A stretch of DNA of 64,000 nt from Drosophila pseudoobscura (lineage: Eukaryota; Arthropoda; Insecta; Diptera; Drosophilidae). Position numbers and translations under genes: made by a program. Of this stretch, positions 1 to 13,381 are shown one piece after another. Under the pieces are notes generated by a model. It had not been told where the DNA came from. It saw only the letters and a program-made list of their open reading frames with translations, and made no database searches. Where the stretch lies: assembly GCF_009870125.1 (NCBI RefSeq), contig NC_046680.1, forward strand, positions 11,160,001 to 11,224,000. Reading direction: 5' to 3'. The number at the start of each line of letters is the position of its first letter. Positions within the stretch are counted from its first letter, which is position 1.

Positions 1-2308
1 GAATAGCTATCCTGATAATGTACCTATAAGTATGAGTATACTCGTAATGTAAAATTCCCTATTTGCCTCATGAGTACATGATATGCCCAGAAAGTGTATA
101 ACCCCTTCGGTGACTTCCAATTTCAGATTATCAAATTTAGTACCAAATCGACTTTTATGACTGTGACGGGGACTAATCAGCAATCGATCTTTAATTTATA
201 ATCCATTCCTGTACCCCGCTTGTGCCTTCGACATCGACGCAACGGAAGACCCAAGAAATCCCCGCTCACGAACAATAATGGAATGTACATTCACCAGAAG
301 TGTGGTGCAGTTTCGCATATAAATATAAATCTGTCTGATTTGTAGACAGATTAGAAATCCTTTTTACTCATGTACTGTATATATATGCATGGTAAGCATA
401 TCCGATTATCAGCATGAGTAGGTAATTGATATCAGAACTAGATTACGGCAGTTAATTGAATCGATCAAGAATACGTATATGTACATCATTTATAAGGTCT
501 AAATTGCTTCCTTCTATCATCTTTTGTGTAGCAGCCAAACTCCACACTAATAACAGAATATATAAATACACTCGACACTGGACCACCCAATATCGTGGTG
601 CGCTTACATATGTGCCCAGTACTTACATTTGTAGTTAGATGGAGGGCACTAATGCTGATTCGTGCAGGTACTCTGTAGAAAAACAATCACTTCAACACTC
701 GCTCAAGTCTTAGCCTAAGTCAATCAGTCCTTCTCCACACTGCCAAACGATCGGTTCTTTTTACTGTAAAGTATTCAGTGTTTATTTATTAGAAGAGTTC
801 TTTAATAACAGTGAATTATTTCTTAGAATATGTTCATCAAAGATAATCAGGTAACTCCCCCAGTCAGTTAGTCATTATTTCCAAATAAATTGTTATTAGT
901 GCGAAATTGAAAGATTTTTTATTTCACCTATGGAATGAATGAAGTTGAATAGATAGGTTCTGCCAGAGGCTAGTTAAATTTAAAGACCTTCGAATTTGTG
1001 AGATTTCAGGGATTCAAGTTTTGGATTTATGCTTATCGATATGTATCCCCCTCTAATGAAATTATCATAAATGGGGGCCCGGGACCCCACGCCAAGAATT
1101 CTTCTGTATTTATGCCACTAAGATCTCTGCCGCCACGGGAGCGGTGCCCTAATCGGTTTAACTGGCGGCCATCAAGCTATAAAGAGCAATAGCTCCTGCT
1201 GTTTTTAAGATCGACTATCGCTAGGATGTAATCTTTTTATGCCCAAGAACCCCAAAATGATAAGGGTTCTGCGGCGGCGCCGCAACCATTGGGATCGGAC
1301 CGGACCTGGCCCTACTTAATACTTGGGACACGGTCCGGTGCGTGTCAGTTGAATTTATATTTCATCCAGTTCAGGTCCAAGTCGCGTGCTAGAAGGTTGG
1401 TGCGGCTCCAAACCGGTTGCCATAATTCACAGTGAACGGGCGAAAGATTACGATCTGAAGGAATTTTCGTTGTACTAGAGATTGCAGTGAACAATTTTTT
1501 CCGTTAAAATATAAGACATGCTGTAAAAAATGTGGAAAGAACGTCTGTAGATAAGCATAGCATAAATCTCGAGTGAAGGATTCAAGGAACCACCGATATA
1601 CATATATTGAAGTTAAAGTGTAAAGGATATACATGATCTCATCTAAGATGAAGGCTCTTTTCAGTTTTCATTCCTTACTCTGGATTTGTCTTCAGTATCT
1701 ATTTTAGATAAGAAAGTGAGAATATCTATGATATATGAATCAGTGACATAAGTGATATACATATGGACCTCGTAGAAGGTGTATGTGATGAACGGGGACA
1801 TACATATGTAGTTATCTTTTATTTTTCCTCTCTTTGGTTGATAATCCATTCTGATAAGGAAGTTTATATCCGTTGTAAAATATTATCGGATTCTTATTTT
1901 AGCCCACCAATGGAATTGGCCATCAGGCCATTTGCATCATATAGTCGAACACTCTTAAGGTTTAATTAGTTTATGATCTTCCTACACTTTCCCACGAAGT
2001 TTATTCTACCAATAAAAACATGATAAAAACGTTCCTGGCTGAAAAGGTTTATGGTTCCAAATCGATGGCAGTATTCCGATCACGTTCAATTTCAGTATAT
2101 TCATAGATTGTGGGGCTTAATCGTAGATCGTAATCGTATGCCTTTTGATAATCGTAAGTTCCGTAAAGTATGCAACATAGGGAGTCAAGTTGAAGATAGC
2201 AAAGCCCGAAAATATGTTACAGAATTTCCCCTTTGTTGGATATTTTTCATCATCTCTGGACACCCAACCTGAGTATCTGTATTTCTTATCGGATTCCCTC
2301 AATTTCAG
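1..2308. other. Non-coding left flank of M28-1
   Basis: I find no convincing exon here. Open frames are short, lack family similarity and look random. A GC-rich stretch with a GCGGCGCCGC palindrome lies near 1272-1283, followed by GGACCGGACC and GGTCCGG inverted motifs around 1297-1345. The end of the stretch (2295-2308) reads like a pyrimidine-rich splice acceptor ending in CAG directly before the M28-1 ATG, so a 5' untranslated exon of M28-1 may lie somewhere in this interval. I could not locate it. Confidence 0.5.
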
Positions 2309-5241
2309 ATGTCATTCTCCGCCGTTGACATAACCACCGAAAAGGATGGGGGGAAAACTAGGGATAAGAAATGGCCCTGGTACGGAGCACCCATCTATGC
2401 GGCCATCTGCTTTGCACTCTTCTATGTGTCCGTCCTGCCCAGCTTCTACTCGTACCCCGACATGCTGTACCAGCGCGAGGAGGCCCAGCACCCAGATGAG
2501 TTCATCGGGGAGCGGTCAATGAAGCAGTTGGCAGAGTACGCGTCCATTGGAAACAAGATGAGCGGCTCGATAGCCAATGAGGTGCACACAGTCAATTTTC
2601 TGCTGAGGGAGTTGCAGAAAATTGTGGACGAGTCGCGCACCGACCTTTACGATATCGAGGTGGAGAAGCAGTACTCCTCGGGCTCCTTCTACCTCTGGGG
2701 CATGGCCATGACGTACACCAATCTATCCAATGTCGTGGTGAAGATCACCCAAAAGAGCCAACAGAACGACAACTATTTGCTGGTCAACTCGCACTACGAC
2801 TCGGAGGTCGGAACGCCGGCGGTCAGTGATGACGGAGTCATGGTGGTAATCATGCTAGAAGCTCTGCGTGTAATCTCCCGCTCTGAGAAGACACTGGCAC
2901 ATCCTGTCGTCTTCCTCTTCAACGGGGCCGAGGAGGCCTGCATGCTGGGGTCACATGGCTTCATTACGCAGCACAGATGGGCAGCCAACTGCAAGTAAGT
3001 AGTGTAGACGCATAGCCTCAGCTAAGTAATCAGCACTGACTGATGAACCAATGTCCTTCGTATGTAATCAGAGCCCTGGTCAACCTGGACTCGGCCGGCG
3101 CTGGCGGACGCGAGATTCTCTTCCAAACGGGACCCAATCACCCGTGGCTGGCCAAATACTATCACCAGAGCGCGGCTCATCCGTTTGCGAATTCGATGGC
3201 GGAGGAGCTGTTCCAGAACAACTTTATACCCTCGGACACGGACTTCCGTGTCTTCCGCGATTACGGAAATGTGCCCGGCCTGGACATGGCTCATGCCCTA
3301 AACGGCTACGTGTACCACACCAAGTACGACAACTTCAAGAACATAGAGCGAGGCACCTACCAATCGACGGGTGAGAATGTGCTACCCCTGGTTTGGGCCC
3401 TGGCCAATGCGCCCGAATTGGATGACACCGCCGCCCACGAAGAGGGTCACACGGTCTTCTACGACTTCGTGGGCTGGTTCATGCTCACCTACACAGAATC
3501 TGTGAGCATAGCCATCAACGTGACTGTTTGCCTGATATCCCTGGCGTGCATCGGCATTTCCGTCTACCTAATGACAATGGACAATGGGGCAGATGCGGTC
3601 AAGGCCGTGTTCCTGCGATTCGGCATCATATTCTTGGTTCAAGTGGGAACGGTATTTGTGGCCTGTGGCCTAACCCTCCTCGTGGCTGTCTTCATGCAGG
3701 CTGTGGGTCTGTCGGAGTCCTGGTACTACGGACACTGGATGATCTTCGGACTGTACTTCTGCAGCCTGTTCTTCGTGCTGGGTCTGCTGCCCGCCGTCTA
3801 CATTGGCTGGACGAAGCGGAAGACCAACATGAAGCTAGACCAGACCATAGCCTGCTTCATGCACGCACACTGCATTGTGATGATCGTTTTGTGCATCATC
3901 ATGACCAGTCTGTCCATTCGCTCCGGCTACTTCCCCATGATTGGCATCTTCTTCTACACGATCTCGGTGGTTGTGCAGATTACCCTCAAGCTCTCCCTGA
4001 AGAGTAAGTTCGTTAGCAGCCCCAAGAACAGCAGTGGATTCTAATGGATTCTCCTTTCGTTTAGAGAGCTACTTTGTGACGAGCCACTTGATCTGCCAGG
4101 TCCTGCCCTTCATTTACTACACCTACATGTGCTACTCGATTCTGATTGTGTTTTTGCCTATGCAAGGTCGCGACGGCCCCGAAAGCAGTCCCGATGTCCT
4201 TGTCTCCGTGTTCATCATTTATATGTCTGTGCACTTTGCTGGATTCATAGTAAGTGATCTTCGAAATCCCATCTGTCGATCGATATTCTAACACTGTCTC
4301 TTTTCAGATCCCCATTATGCACAAGTTCCGCAAGCCCAAGATTATTTTCTCCATCTTTGGAGTATTAACCATCATATTCATTATACTGGCCACGACATCT
4401 GCGGGATTCCCCTTCGTCAAGGAGCTGGCACCACAGCGATATTATGTCCTGGTAAGTCACTAGCTCTAGAAAGCGGAGTCCTGGTCTAAACTAATCGAAT
4501 CACTTGCAGCACACCACGCGAACATTCCACAATGCGGACAATACCGTCAAACAAGATTCCGGCTTCTATATACAACCCGTGGATACGCGGCTAGGCGAGC
4601 TGGACGGTACGACGTTCCAAAATAGAGAACCCTCCAGTTGGACTGATGCTTCCTGTGCTGCCGAGCCCTTCTGCGGATTGCCCATCTACAGCGGTCGCTG
4701 GATTGACTGGAAGTAAGTTCCACCTCAGACAAAGCCTCAAAAGGAGGATGGGAATGGTTTATCTAATGCTATGTGTATTTGTCTGAATAGGGACTCTGCT
4801 CGGTGGATCTATAGCCCGCCTCCACAGCTCCCCATAAACATCGATCTGACGGAAGTCTCTAAGGCATCTCTGGGACAGAACAAGGTTCGCTACGAGTTCA
4901 GCCTGCGGGCCAGCGATCGCGTCATGATCTACATAGCTCCAATGGATCAGGTCAAGGTCTCGGACTGGTCATTTGACAAGACACCCCTGGATGAAGGGCA
5001 CACTCCGCCGTATCTTATGTACCACATATATTCCATGACCGAGGAGCCCTTCGACTTCTGGGTGGAGCTCGAGCATGAGGTCAGTAATACGGAGGGACCG
5101 TATTTCAAACTGGTAGTCTCGGAGCACTTCCTCTACCACAAGGAGCACTACACCGAGGACTTCCGGGAGTTCCTCGGCACTTTCCCCGACTGGACCTACA
5201 CCACCGATTGGTTTTCGTCCTTGGAAAGCTGGGTATTGTAA
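2309..5241 (+). CDS. M28-1: ERMP1-like membrane M28 metallopeptidase
   Basis: Six exons: 2309-2994, 3072-4003, 4065-4249, 4308-4451, 4510-4712 and 4791-5241, giving 866 aa. A transmembrane anchor at about residues 24-46 precedes the lumenal zinc peptidase domain. The M28 metal and catalytic positions are all present: SHYD (His about residue 162), SDDG, GAEE, NLDSAG and YHTKYD. About eight hydrophobic segments follow, then a C-terminal domain with a Cys pair in the form C...FCGLP. Family members are endoplasmic-reticulum aminopeptidase-like enzymes facing the lumen; the substrate here is unknown. The gene has fewer introns than its paralogues. It lacks those at the WL-YY, PG-LD, GH-FFD and membrane-domain positions, but shares with M28-2 an intron just after the RW motif of the C-terminal domain. 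The ATG directly follows an acceptor-like CAG, so the 5' UTR may be spliced. Confidence 0.92.
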
Positions 5242-5487
5242 GCAGCGAATAGTTTTAAGGATACATCGATTTGTTAACTTAATACAAAATTTATAGTATA
5301 TTTTAATAAGCTAATTATAATCTTAAATCTTAAAGCATTTATGACGTGACCAGGAAACTGGCACTTTGTTCGTTGGATTACCAGGATAAGGGGACATACA
5401 TGGAGAAACATTAACCAAATTTTAGAGTGACTGAATGGCAACATTGGGATTCAGTTTGGTTCGATTGTCGACTGTACTGGGGAACAC

Positions 5488-8400
5488 TTAGAGCTGCCAG
5501 CTGTTGTAGGAACCAATCCAGGAGCTTACATGCGCCCACGGCGGAAACGTGGCCAGGAACTCCCTGAACTCCTCATCTACGTACATGTCATGGTGTGTTC
5601 TGTGTCCCATTATGGCAATCTTGAACGTGTCTCCAGACCAGTTATCGTTTTCATGCTCAAACTCCATGCTGAACTGGAGGGGAGTGGGATCCAAGGCGTA
5701 CGACCAATAAACATAGTATGGTGGCTTCACGTTCTGTTCGAGAGGCTCCTTGGTGAAGGTCCAGTCCACCAGTGTAGTGCCGTTCACCGGCTGAATGAAT
5801 ATACTCGTGTGGTCGGGCCCCGAGATCTCTAGTGTGAACTTTATGTTTTTAGCAGAGCTGCTGGACTTGTCGATTATGCTCAATGTGGGCAAGTAGTCCT
5901 TGTTGGGCTCTGGGCCCGGGACGAAGTAGCTATTGTCACTGCAAAGGTACTGATAAGTCATAAGCTCACTTCTGGTGCTCAGCTCACTTACACTGCGTTC
6001 AGCCATCGAGAGCTGTATATGGGGTAGCCGCACATGATCTCTGAATCACAGTCGATTGGCTCCGCCTTGGAGTAGTTGGTGTTGTCGAACAATATATCAT
6101 CAAGGGTGTGGGGACGACGATCCACGGGAACGACAAAGTATCCGGAGTCCGTGTGGTTTACGGTGCTTGCTCGATCCGCATTGTGGAAGGTACGAGCCGT
6201 GTGCTGTAAGAAAAGGCAATCAAACGGATTTATCAAGTAAGATATGGAAATATTTGATAGATAACACTTACCACAGCAAAGAAACGCTGGGGGGCTGTCT
6301 TCTCGGCATAGGGGAACGCAATGGGGGTGGCGGCAAATATGATAAAGAGTAACGTACACACGCCGAACATCGATATGATAGTCTTCGACTTGCGGAAGAG
6401 GCAGAGCAGAGGCACCAGAAAGGGGGCGAATAGAATGACCATCAGGGCCGTAAAGAAACCCATCAGAATCTCGGGATTGGTGTTGCACTCTCGCCCCTGC
6501 ATCGGCACGAAGACCACGTAGAATGCATAGCAGCAGTAGGTGTAGAACATGAAGGGCAGCACCTGGCACAGGCAGTGTGGGATGAGCCAAAGAAAGTCTG
6601 AAAGGACATGCAAGATTTGTGTGTTGGAGTAAACTCAGAGATGCACTATCGAATAGATACTCACTTGTCTTGTGTGCCCGCGTGACCATATTGATGATTA
6701 CGGAAAGGGTATAGAAGGCAATGCAGAGCATGATAACAAAGGCCGAGCGAATGCTGTAGCTGATCATGACCACTGTGACGACGGTCAGGATGAGGCAATG
6801 GGAGTGCATCAGCAGTTGTATGCCATAGCCCAAGGGAAGTCCATGCTAATGAGGTAAAAGAGGAAATAGTTAGTTATCAATGACCCAAGCACTTTTATTT
6901 ACTCCACTCACCTCCTTTGTGCGGCTAAAGTAGATGGCTGGGACGATGCCCATGCCGAATAACATGGGACAGAAGTAGAGGCCAAAGAGCATCCAGTTTT
7001 GAGCAAACCAGGACATGGGCAGATTCACAGCATCCAGGAACATGGCTATGGATAGGACCAGCCCGATACCCAAGCCCACCCCAGCCACCTGCAGGGCAGT
7101 GAGAATACCGAACTTGGCCCAAATCCTTCGCCTGAACATGCCTGTGCTGCTCGACATGATCCAAATGTAGCCCACAATGGTGGCGCACACCACGACACAT
7201 ACGGATATATTGATGATCTCGCCCGTGCTCTCCGGATAGTAGACAAAGAACCAGCCAAGCACATCAAAAAATATCATGTGTCCCTCGGCGTATTTCTACA
7301 TAATTGCTGGAAGCTATTAATATGAAATTGTCGTTTGTTATGTGAATAAAACACACCGAAGGATTCTCCAATTCTTCGGCATTTGCTAGTGCCTTCACCA
7401 GAGCCAAAATATTATCTCCCGTTAGTTGATAGGTGCGTCGCGGGATAAGATTGAAGCGATCGTATTTGGTGTGGTACACATACCCATTCAAGACCTGTGC
7501 CATATCGAGTCCTGTTTAATGGGAATATATATATTTAGTATCTGCTTTTTGGAAGGCAAAAGAATTCCGTACCAGGTATATTGCCAAAGTCACGGAATAC
7601 TCGAAAGTCCGTCTCCGATGGCACAAACCCATTCTGGAACAGTTCCTCGCCAATAGTGGAAGCAAAAGGATGAACTATGTTCTTGCCGTAGTACTGAAAA
7701 ACAAAATAGGAGATTAAAATGAGCTCCAAACTGAAGTAATGCCAGGGTCTGTGTACCTTCATCAACCAAGGATTGTCAGGACCAGATTGAAAGAGAATTT
7801 CCCGTCCTCCGCTGCCTGCCGAGTCCAAGTTCATAACCGCCCTAGGGGATAGTAAAGTTGTGATAAAAATATATATGCTCGAGGTCCCAGCATCACTCAC
7901 TTGACGTTCTGGGCCCAAGGGTGCTGTGTGATGAAGGCGTGGCTGCCCTGCAGCGGATTCTCCTCGGCTCCATTGAAGAGGAAGACCACCGAGTAGGTGA
8001 GCGGAGTCTCGTATTTGGTGATGACCCTCAATACTTCCAGCATGATCACACACATCATGCCGGCGTCTCCCGCTCCCGAGCTGCCTGGCACCGAATCAAA
8101 GTGAGTGTTGATCAAGAGGGCGGCCTCGCTGGTAGCGTTTTTGGGTGACAGCTTGACCACCACATTCTGGACACTTTGATAGACATTCACCATGGACCAG
8201 AGCAGGTAGTTGCCCGACGCAATCTGCACATCCTTCTCGATGTTGTAGAGATCGGTACGAGCACCGTCGATGATGTCGGTAATTTCACTGAGCAGGAACT
8301 GCACGGCCACCTGCTCGTTGGCCGCACTGCCCACGACCTTTGGCCCAATTTTGGATAGTCTCAGGAGGGTGTTCTCGGCCCGCTCCCCAATGAATTGGCC

Positions 8401-8571
8401 CGGCTGCTGAAGCTCATCCTGTGTTGTCTTCAGGCGCGGCATCCGATGGAAACTGGAAACCGCCACCAAGTAGAAGAGCAGGAACCAGAAGGACACAAAG
8501 AGAGGCGCCCAATACCAGCCGATCTTACTCCGGTTATAGATGATCTTCATGTTCTCGTACTTTGATTTCAT
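5488..8571 (-). CDS. M28-2: ERMP1-like membrane M28 metallopeptidase, reverse strand
   Basis: Nine exons on the minus strand: 8571-7901, 7841-7757, 7693-7573, 7511-7357, 7295-6912, 6845-6665, 6597-6272, 6203-5992 and 5938-5488, giving 861 aa. The chosen start (MKSKYENMK) lies just inside an exon whose acceptor CACTTGCAG ends at 8578, so a 5' exon upstream is likely. The frame stays open through that intron, and a longer N-terminus cannot be excluded. Metal and catalytic motifs are complete: THFD, GDAG, GAEE, NLDSAG and YHTKYD. The N-terminal anchor is WYWAPLFVSFWFLLFYLVA. This is the only array member on the minus strand, and it converges on M28-1 with 246 bp between stop codons. The intron normally found at the GF(L/V)-PL junction of the membrane domain is absent here (also absent in M28-8). 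It shares the post-RW intron with M28-1. Confidence 0.9.
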
Positions 8572-10655
8572 CTTGAGCTGCAAGTGAAAGCGGAAGGTAA
8601 TGAGTTCTTGTATATCGTTTGTCACCAAAAAATGAACAAAAAGTGTCACTGTCCTCCCCCATTAATTGACTTCAATTGTCTGTCGGCACTCGAATATGGA
8701 GTGTGACGCATTCCGCTGATAAAGCCTGATATTCCACTGTCGTGTCATCGTCACTAATCTCTACACTTTCGTCGGTCAAATGGTCTGATGGGGAGGGACT
8801 AGGGTTGAAGCCGCCAATTCAACTCGAAGATGTCAGGCCACAGCGGATTTTCACTGAACGATCCTCATCGGTTATGTAGAGTGGCACATGAATCAATCAG
8901 AGGAGGTGTTTTCTAGAATTTTGACTAAACAGACACTGATAAGAGCACAGAAAACATCGATTAATAGTGACTATCATAGACCTCGAAAGTTGAATGAATT
9001 TTTCCTCACAGAACAACACTTAATCAAATCATCTGCTACAGATAATACCTATCAGATTGCTTAATAAGTAGTGGGGAATGGGCAGGAAATGAAGTGACTG
9101 GAGTGTATAGACTAGACGAATATGAAATCTTGAGTGCCCTGAATTTTGGGGGAAAACATGAACGAATCGGAGCAAGAGATTAGCTGGGAAAATACTGCTA
9201 TTTTGTTTACCAATTGTATGAGCCACATCTAAACTAAAACTGGACCGGACAACATCTGGTGACCATTCCGCGGCATTAATGACAACGACGACGATGAAAT
9301 GCTGCAGGGTTTCAGATAGAATGTATCGACAGCAATGGCTGTTGGCAGAGATGCAGCCTTCCAAAACAATAAACAATAGACCAAATATTTATATTCAGTA
9401 TTTGAATAATCTGACATTTCGGCAAAAGTACAAGAAAACTCGTAACCATCAGCATCCGAAGCAAATGAGCATTGAACGGGACACAATTTGTAATTTTTTG
9501 AGCGATATTTCATTCTTATTTATAGCCAGCTGGGCCGTAATATTTTCGTTTAATGTTCACACATGTGTGTGGGGGAAATATCTAATAACAAATTGGGTAT
9601 ATTTTCTCAGGCTGAATAGACGATACACTACTAATCTGTTAGAGAAAGATCAGGGGATTTTCAATCATTCAACATTTCTGCAGGGCATACAAAAGTGTTT
9701 CACTTTCGTACTTGCACCGCACCAGAAGAATGCAGTAAAAACAAAAGCTCTGCCAGAAGATCGCCCAGTATCGCATGGTCCATTTTGTTGAATGTGTCCC
9801 ACAAACAAGGCAGAGGATCACCGACTAGTAGAGCAATCAAACGGCGACAAGTGTTCTCTCTGCTGCCAAGCGAATCCGAGTGCTCTGCATATTGCAATTT
9901 GGGTCGCACGGCGTCGCGACTTCGACCCATTTCCATTGACTTCCAAGTCACCCTGCAGAGGCGGCGATTACGAGTGCAGCGGCATTGTGCATCGATTGTG
10001 CAGTGAAAAAGTGTCGATTAGCTGCTGCGGCCTACTGGGAGTAGGTGTACACCCCGCTCTCTGCATGATTATTCCGTTATCGATCGACCCAATCATCTCG
10101 CGTACAGCCACTCAAAACAAACCAGCAAACAGAGTCGGAGCTCTCTGTGTGTGGGTGCCACGCCTACTTAACAACAAAAAGAGAAACGGCAAAGGAGGGG
10201 GGGAAGAAGAAGGAAAAACTATTTAAAGACCATTTGAATGCGGGGAAAGGAAATGCAGAAAGATCCAAAACAAAAGTAAAGTCATGAATAAGAGGAAAAA
10301 GAAAAGAACGAGGCGGCGGCAATCAACTGTGACAAGATGAAGCGTGAAAGGTCAGCCTAGGGTTCGACGCTTTACATACCCTTGGATATCGATCGTAGTG
10401 GGAATTACAGGATATAGTCCCACGGTTCGTATGTACTGCCTATGGTAATATCTAGGGCTTTATTTACAGTCTTTTTATACGTAACAAACACCTGATGAAA
10501 CAAAGCATACTCTTTGCAAGGGAAGGGTATACCAACAGCAAGTGATGCCTGCCGGCTACAGAAACAACGGTCGCGACAGACGAAGGCAGCCGGAAAGAAG
10601 AGGTTCAAAAAACAATCATAGTATCTGCCACAAACAAATGCAGATGCTTGCCGCC

Positions 10656-10716
10656 ACACACACACACACGCACACACAAACAATACAGAATAAATACATA
10701 TGTATGTATGTATATA
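10656..10716. repeat. CA and TATG microsatellites
   Basis: An imperfect (CA)n run near 10656-10680 is followed by TATG tetranucleotide repeats near 10697-10714. These are ordinary fly simple repeats in non-coding DNA. Confidence 0.85.
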
Positions 10717-12535
10717 ACGCGACACGCTGCAGGCTAAAGTCAATAACCTGACGGAAAGGAAGTTTGTTGCGGTTGCACTTGCGGTTGTTTGTTGTCTCTG
10801 GAAAGAAGGCAAGCGGAGGGAGCGGACGATCTCGCCGAAGCCTTGCAACTGGAACTCCTGCACTCTCTCACCTCCCGCATCCAGAACTTTTGCGAACAGA
10901 ACACTCCTATGTGTTCTGCTCTCGACGATCGCTTGGCACTTGGCACACTGTGTGGAGACACCGACAACAAATTGTTGGCACACGAAATTATTAGCACATC
11001 TGCCCAAAAATAAACCCAAACTATTCGGCTTTCACGTTGACAGAATTTGGCCGAAATCGTATTTGAAACGCGGTCAGTAGAGACGCGAATAAGTGTCCAA
11101 GTGTCCAAATGTCCGAGGGATCAGCTGATTCACCGAGAAGCGCATCTGTCCCGTTCAACGGTCGGCGGAGGTCTGCGTCTGCGTATGCTTCTGCCTCTGA
11201 GGCTGCTGCGTTTACCAACTGAATGCTCTTACAGGAGAGATGCGGCAGAGACACGATCGCTCGAATGTCGGAGAGAACTGGCTCTCCCTTTCGCTCTCTC
11301 GAAGCAGTGGTGTGCTTCGGATCACTCTCACTCACTTGCTAGGCTGATGCACTTGTCACGTCACTGGCTATTGTTGACCCGATCCTCCTCCGCTCTGATC
11401 TGAAGAACCCAATGTTCTCGGTAGACGGACTGGGAGCCGACTAAAACGATCGCTTATGGCCAGTGGCAATTTTATAAGTACTCAGTTGATGGATTTGTGT
11501 GTTGGATTTCGGCTATTTCCAAGTGCTTGAGCCTCAAGAGCCGCCCGACGCTCTGCTGGGGCTTATCGTGGAATTATCAGAATTGGACACCTAATCAAGT
11601 AATTTGACAGGAATAGAACACACACAAACACACCTGCCCAAGAGGGGGGCTGGCAGGCGGCAGGCAGTATGCAATAGGCATTGACATTGGCCAATCTGTT
11701 TTCATTTTCTGGACACGTTCCTTGGCTTAACTTGGATAAGCACCGCAAAGTGCCAGGGATTTCATCAGTAATTAGCCGCAATCACGATTAAGGGGGGCTT
11801 CGTAGACAAGTGAGACGCACTTGGCGATACAGAGGCTGAAATCATTTATGATAAGGATACGGCAGCGCATAGAGGCGAAAACTTGAGAGCACTTGAGACC
11901 ATTTCTCTCCCCACGACAGATCTTCGGCAGACATATTTATTTTATTGTTCCATTGCAATTTTGAACGATACGAATTATATGGCCCATTGGAATGTGTGCT
12001 TTATCGTACTTCTTAGGCAAGATAGTGGCTAATTGGCAGATATACTCAATAAATGCATCAAATATATTCCTTTTGATGTTTTGCTGAAGCACTTTCCGTG
12101 CATTCCGATGCCTCTGGATGCTGGGGAACGGGAACTGCCAGTTAAGGTGACTCTGCGCCGTTCAGTCGAGCGAGAAAATGGGTTGACATCATTTGATGGC
12201 AGCAGCCCAACAGTTTTCCCAGCTTTGGAGTCCACTCAGCCGGAACGCGTGCAACAACAGCGATGATCCATTGGGCAGGTGAATCTGAAATACATACGAA
12301 ACTAATTCAAATAAACGCAAAATAGTTTGTTAATCAAGCGAGTTAAACAACGGAACCCGATCCCAGATGGAGGATTCGCAAATAGGGGGGACAAGGCGAG
12401 ACAAACGATAGGCAAACAAAAGTGGAATGACACATAAACGAAACGAAATGAAATCAACTGGCAACAACACAGCACAAATTAATTAGTAAACTCTGTAGAA
12501 ATGCTAGAGCAGAGCAGGTAGGGGCATTGCGAAAC

Positions 12536-12557
12536 AAGTGCCAGTGCCAGTGCCAGA
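12536..12557. repeat. Short hexamer tandem repeat (GTGCCA)
   Basis: The hexamer GTGCCA is repeated three times head to tail, followed by a partial unit, in the interval upstream of M28-3. No function is evident. Confidence 0.75.
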
Positions 12558-13381
12558 GACAGAGGGCATGGGCTTCAAATAGTACAGGGATCGGAACTGT
12601 CATTGGGGCTGGGTGTGTTCGGAAACTGAAGCTAATGTTAGTCAGTCAGAGACAACGATAGCAAATACCCACAGCTCGGGTTTACGGGAAAAGCTGGCGC
12701 ATCTGGTGAATCTGTACGGAAGAAGAACCTTCCAAAGTGGCAATCTTTATGAGCAGTAGTACAGTGTCAGTGCCGTGAGCGAACACGAGCGACGGGACTA
12801 ATCAAGCCGTTCTACACCGTGTAGATTTAATGGTTCCAAACTTCCAAGTCGAAGGTGCCGCCGCAATAGTGTATCTCCGAGGGCTGCAGGCTGGCAACAA
12901 CAAGAAACGGGGAAATACGAGTATCTAGGAACTTGTTTCTGCGCTTTTACGATACACAAAGGCATTTCTTCATAATAAAGATAAAACTCGGTTGGCAATG
13001 GCAATGGATCTATTGTTCTACCGCACTCTACTGTAGCCCCCGAATGCGAAAACAAGAAGTCTCATAAAATCCCATCCGCACGCGATCGGAACCCAAAGGG
13101 GTGTGTGGTGTTTCACAATCGGAGCAGCACTTAAGATATTGTCGAGCCCACGATACCGATAATTTACCTATTCGGCGAATTCCTGAAAGCGTTGGACTCT
13201 CATATATCTTTGGAAGACCGACCAGACTCGAACCTCAATCGGAATTCAAGGGTGACGGGGCCCAGACGTGATCGAGCTTAAGGAGTTACGAGCAAATCCT
13301 TAAAGTGTCAGTGCTTCGGATTTGTCGAAGGATAAATCCTGTGGAAATCTCAATATATAGAAGTTCCAGCAATCTATAAAA

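Larger units (their letters stand above)
8572..13381. other. Large non-coding interval between divergent M28-2 and M28-3
   Basis: This is the longest gene-free stretch in the window, about 4.8 kb. None of its open frames (for example 10405-11019 minus, 9279-9791 plus) has a recognisable domain, and they look like chance frames. It contains CA and TATG microsatellites near 10656-10715, CTCTC/GAGAG-rich sequence near 11265-11305 that resembles GAGA-factor sites, and a TCAGT initiator-like element near 11072 in GCGGTCAGTAGAGACG. A GTGCCA repeat lies near 12537-12556. These features fit cis-regulatory DNA or untranslated 5' exons for the flanking genes. I see no direct proof of a transcript. Confidence 0.5.

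Noticed and set aside
8560-8670. An alternative M28-2 start at ATG 8662-8660 (MGED, similar to MGDKDKL of paralogues)
   Set aside because: No donor and acceptor combination I tried joins it in frame to the conserved exon starting at 8577.
9279-9791. A 170-codon plus-strand frame in the large gap
   Set aside because: No signal peptide, domain or codon pattern like the real genes, so a chance frame.
10405-11019. A 204-codon minus-strand frame in the large gap
   Set aside because: It reads across a microsatellite, has no recognisable domain or splice context, and its composition looks like translated non-coding DNA.
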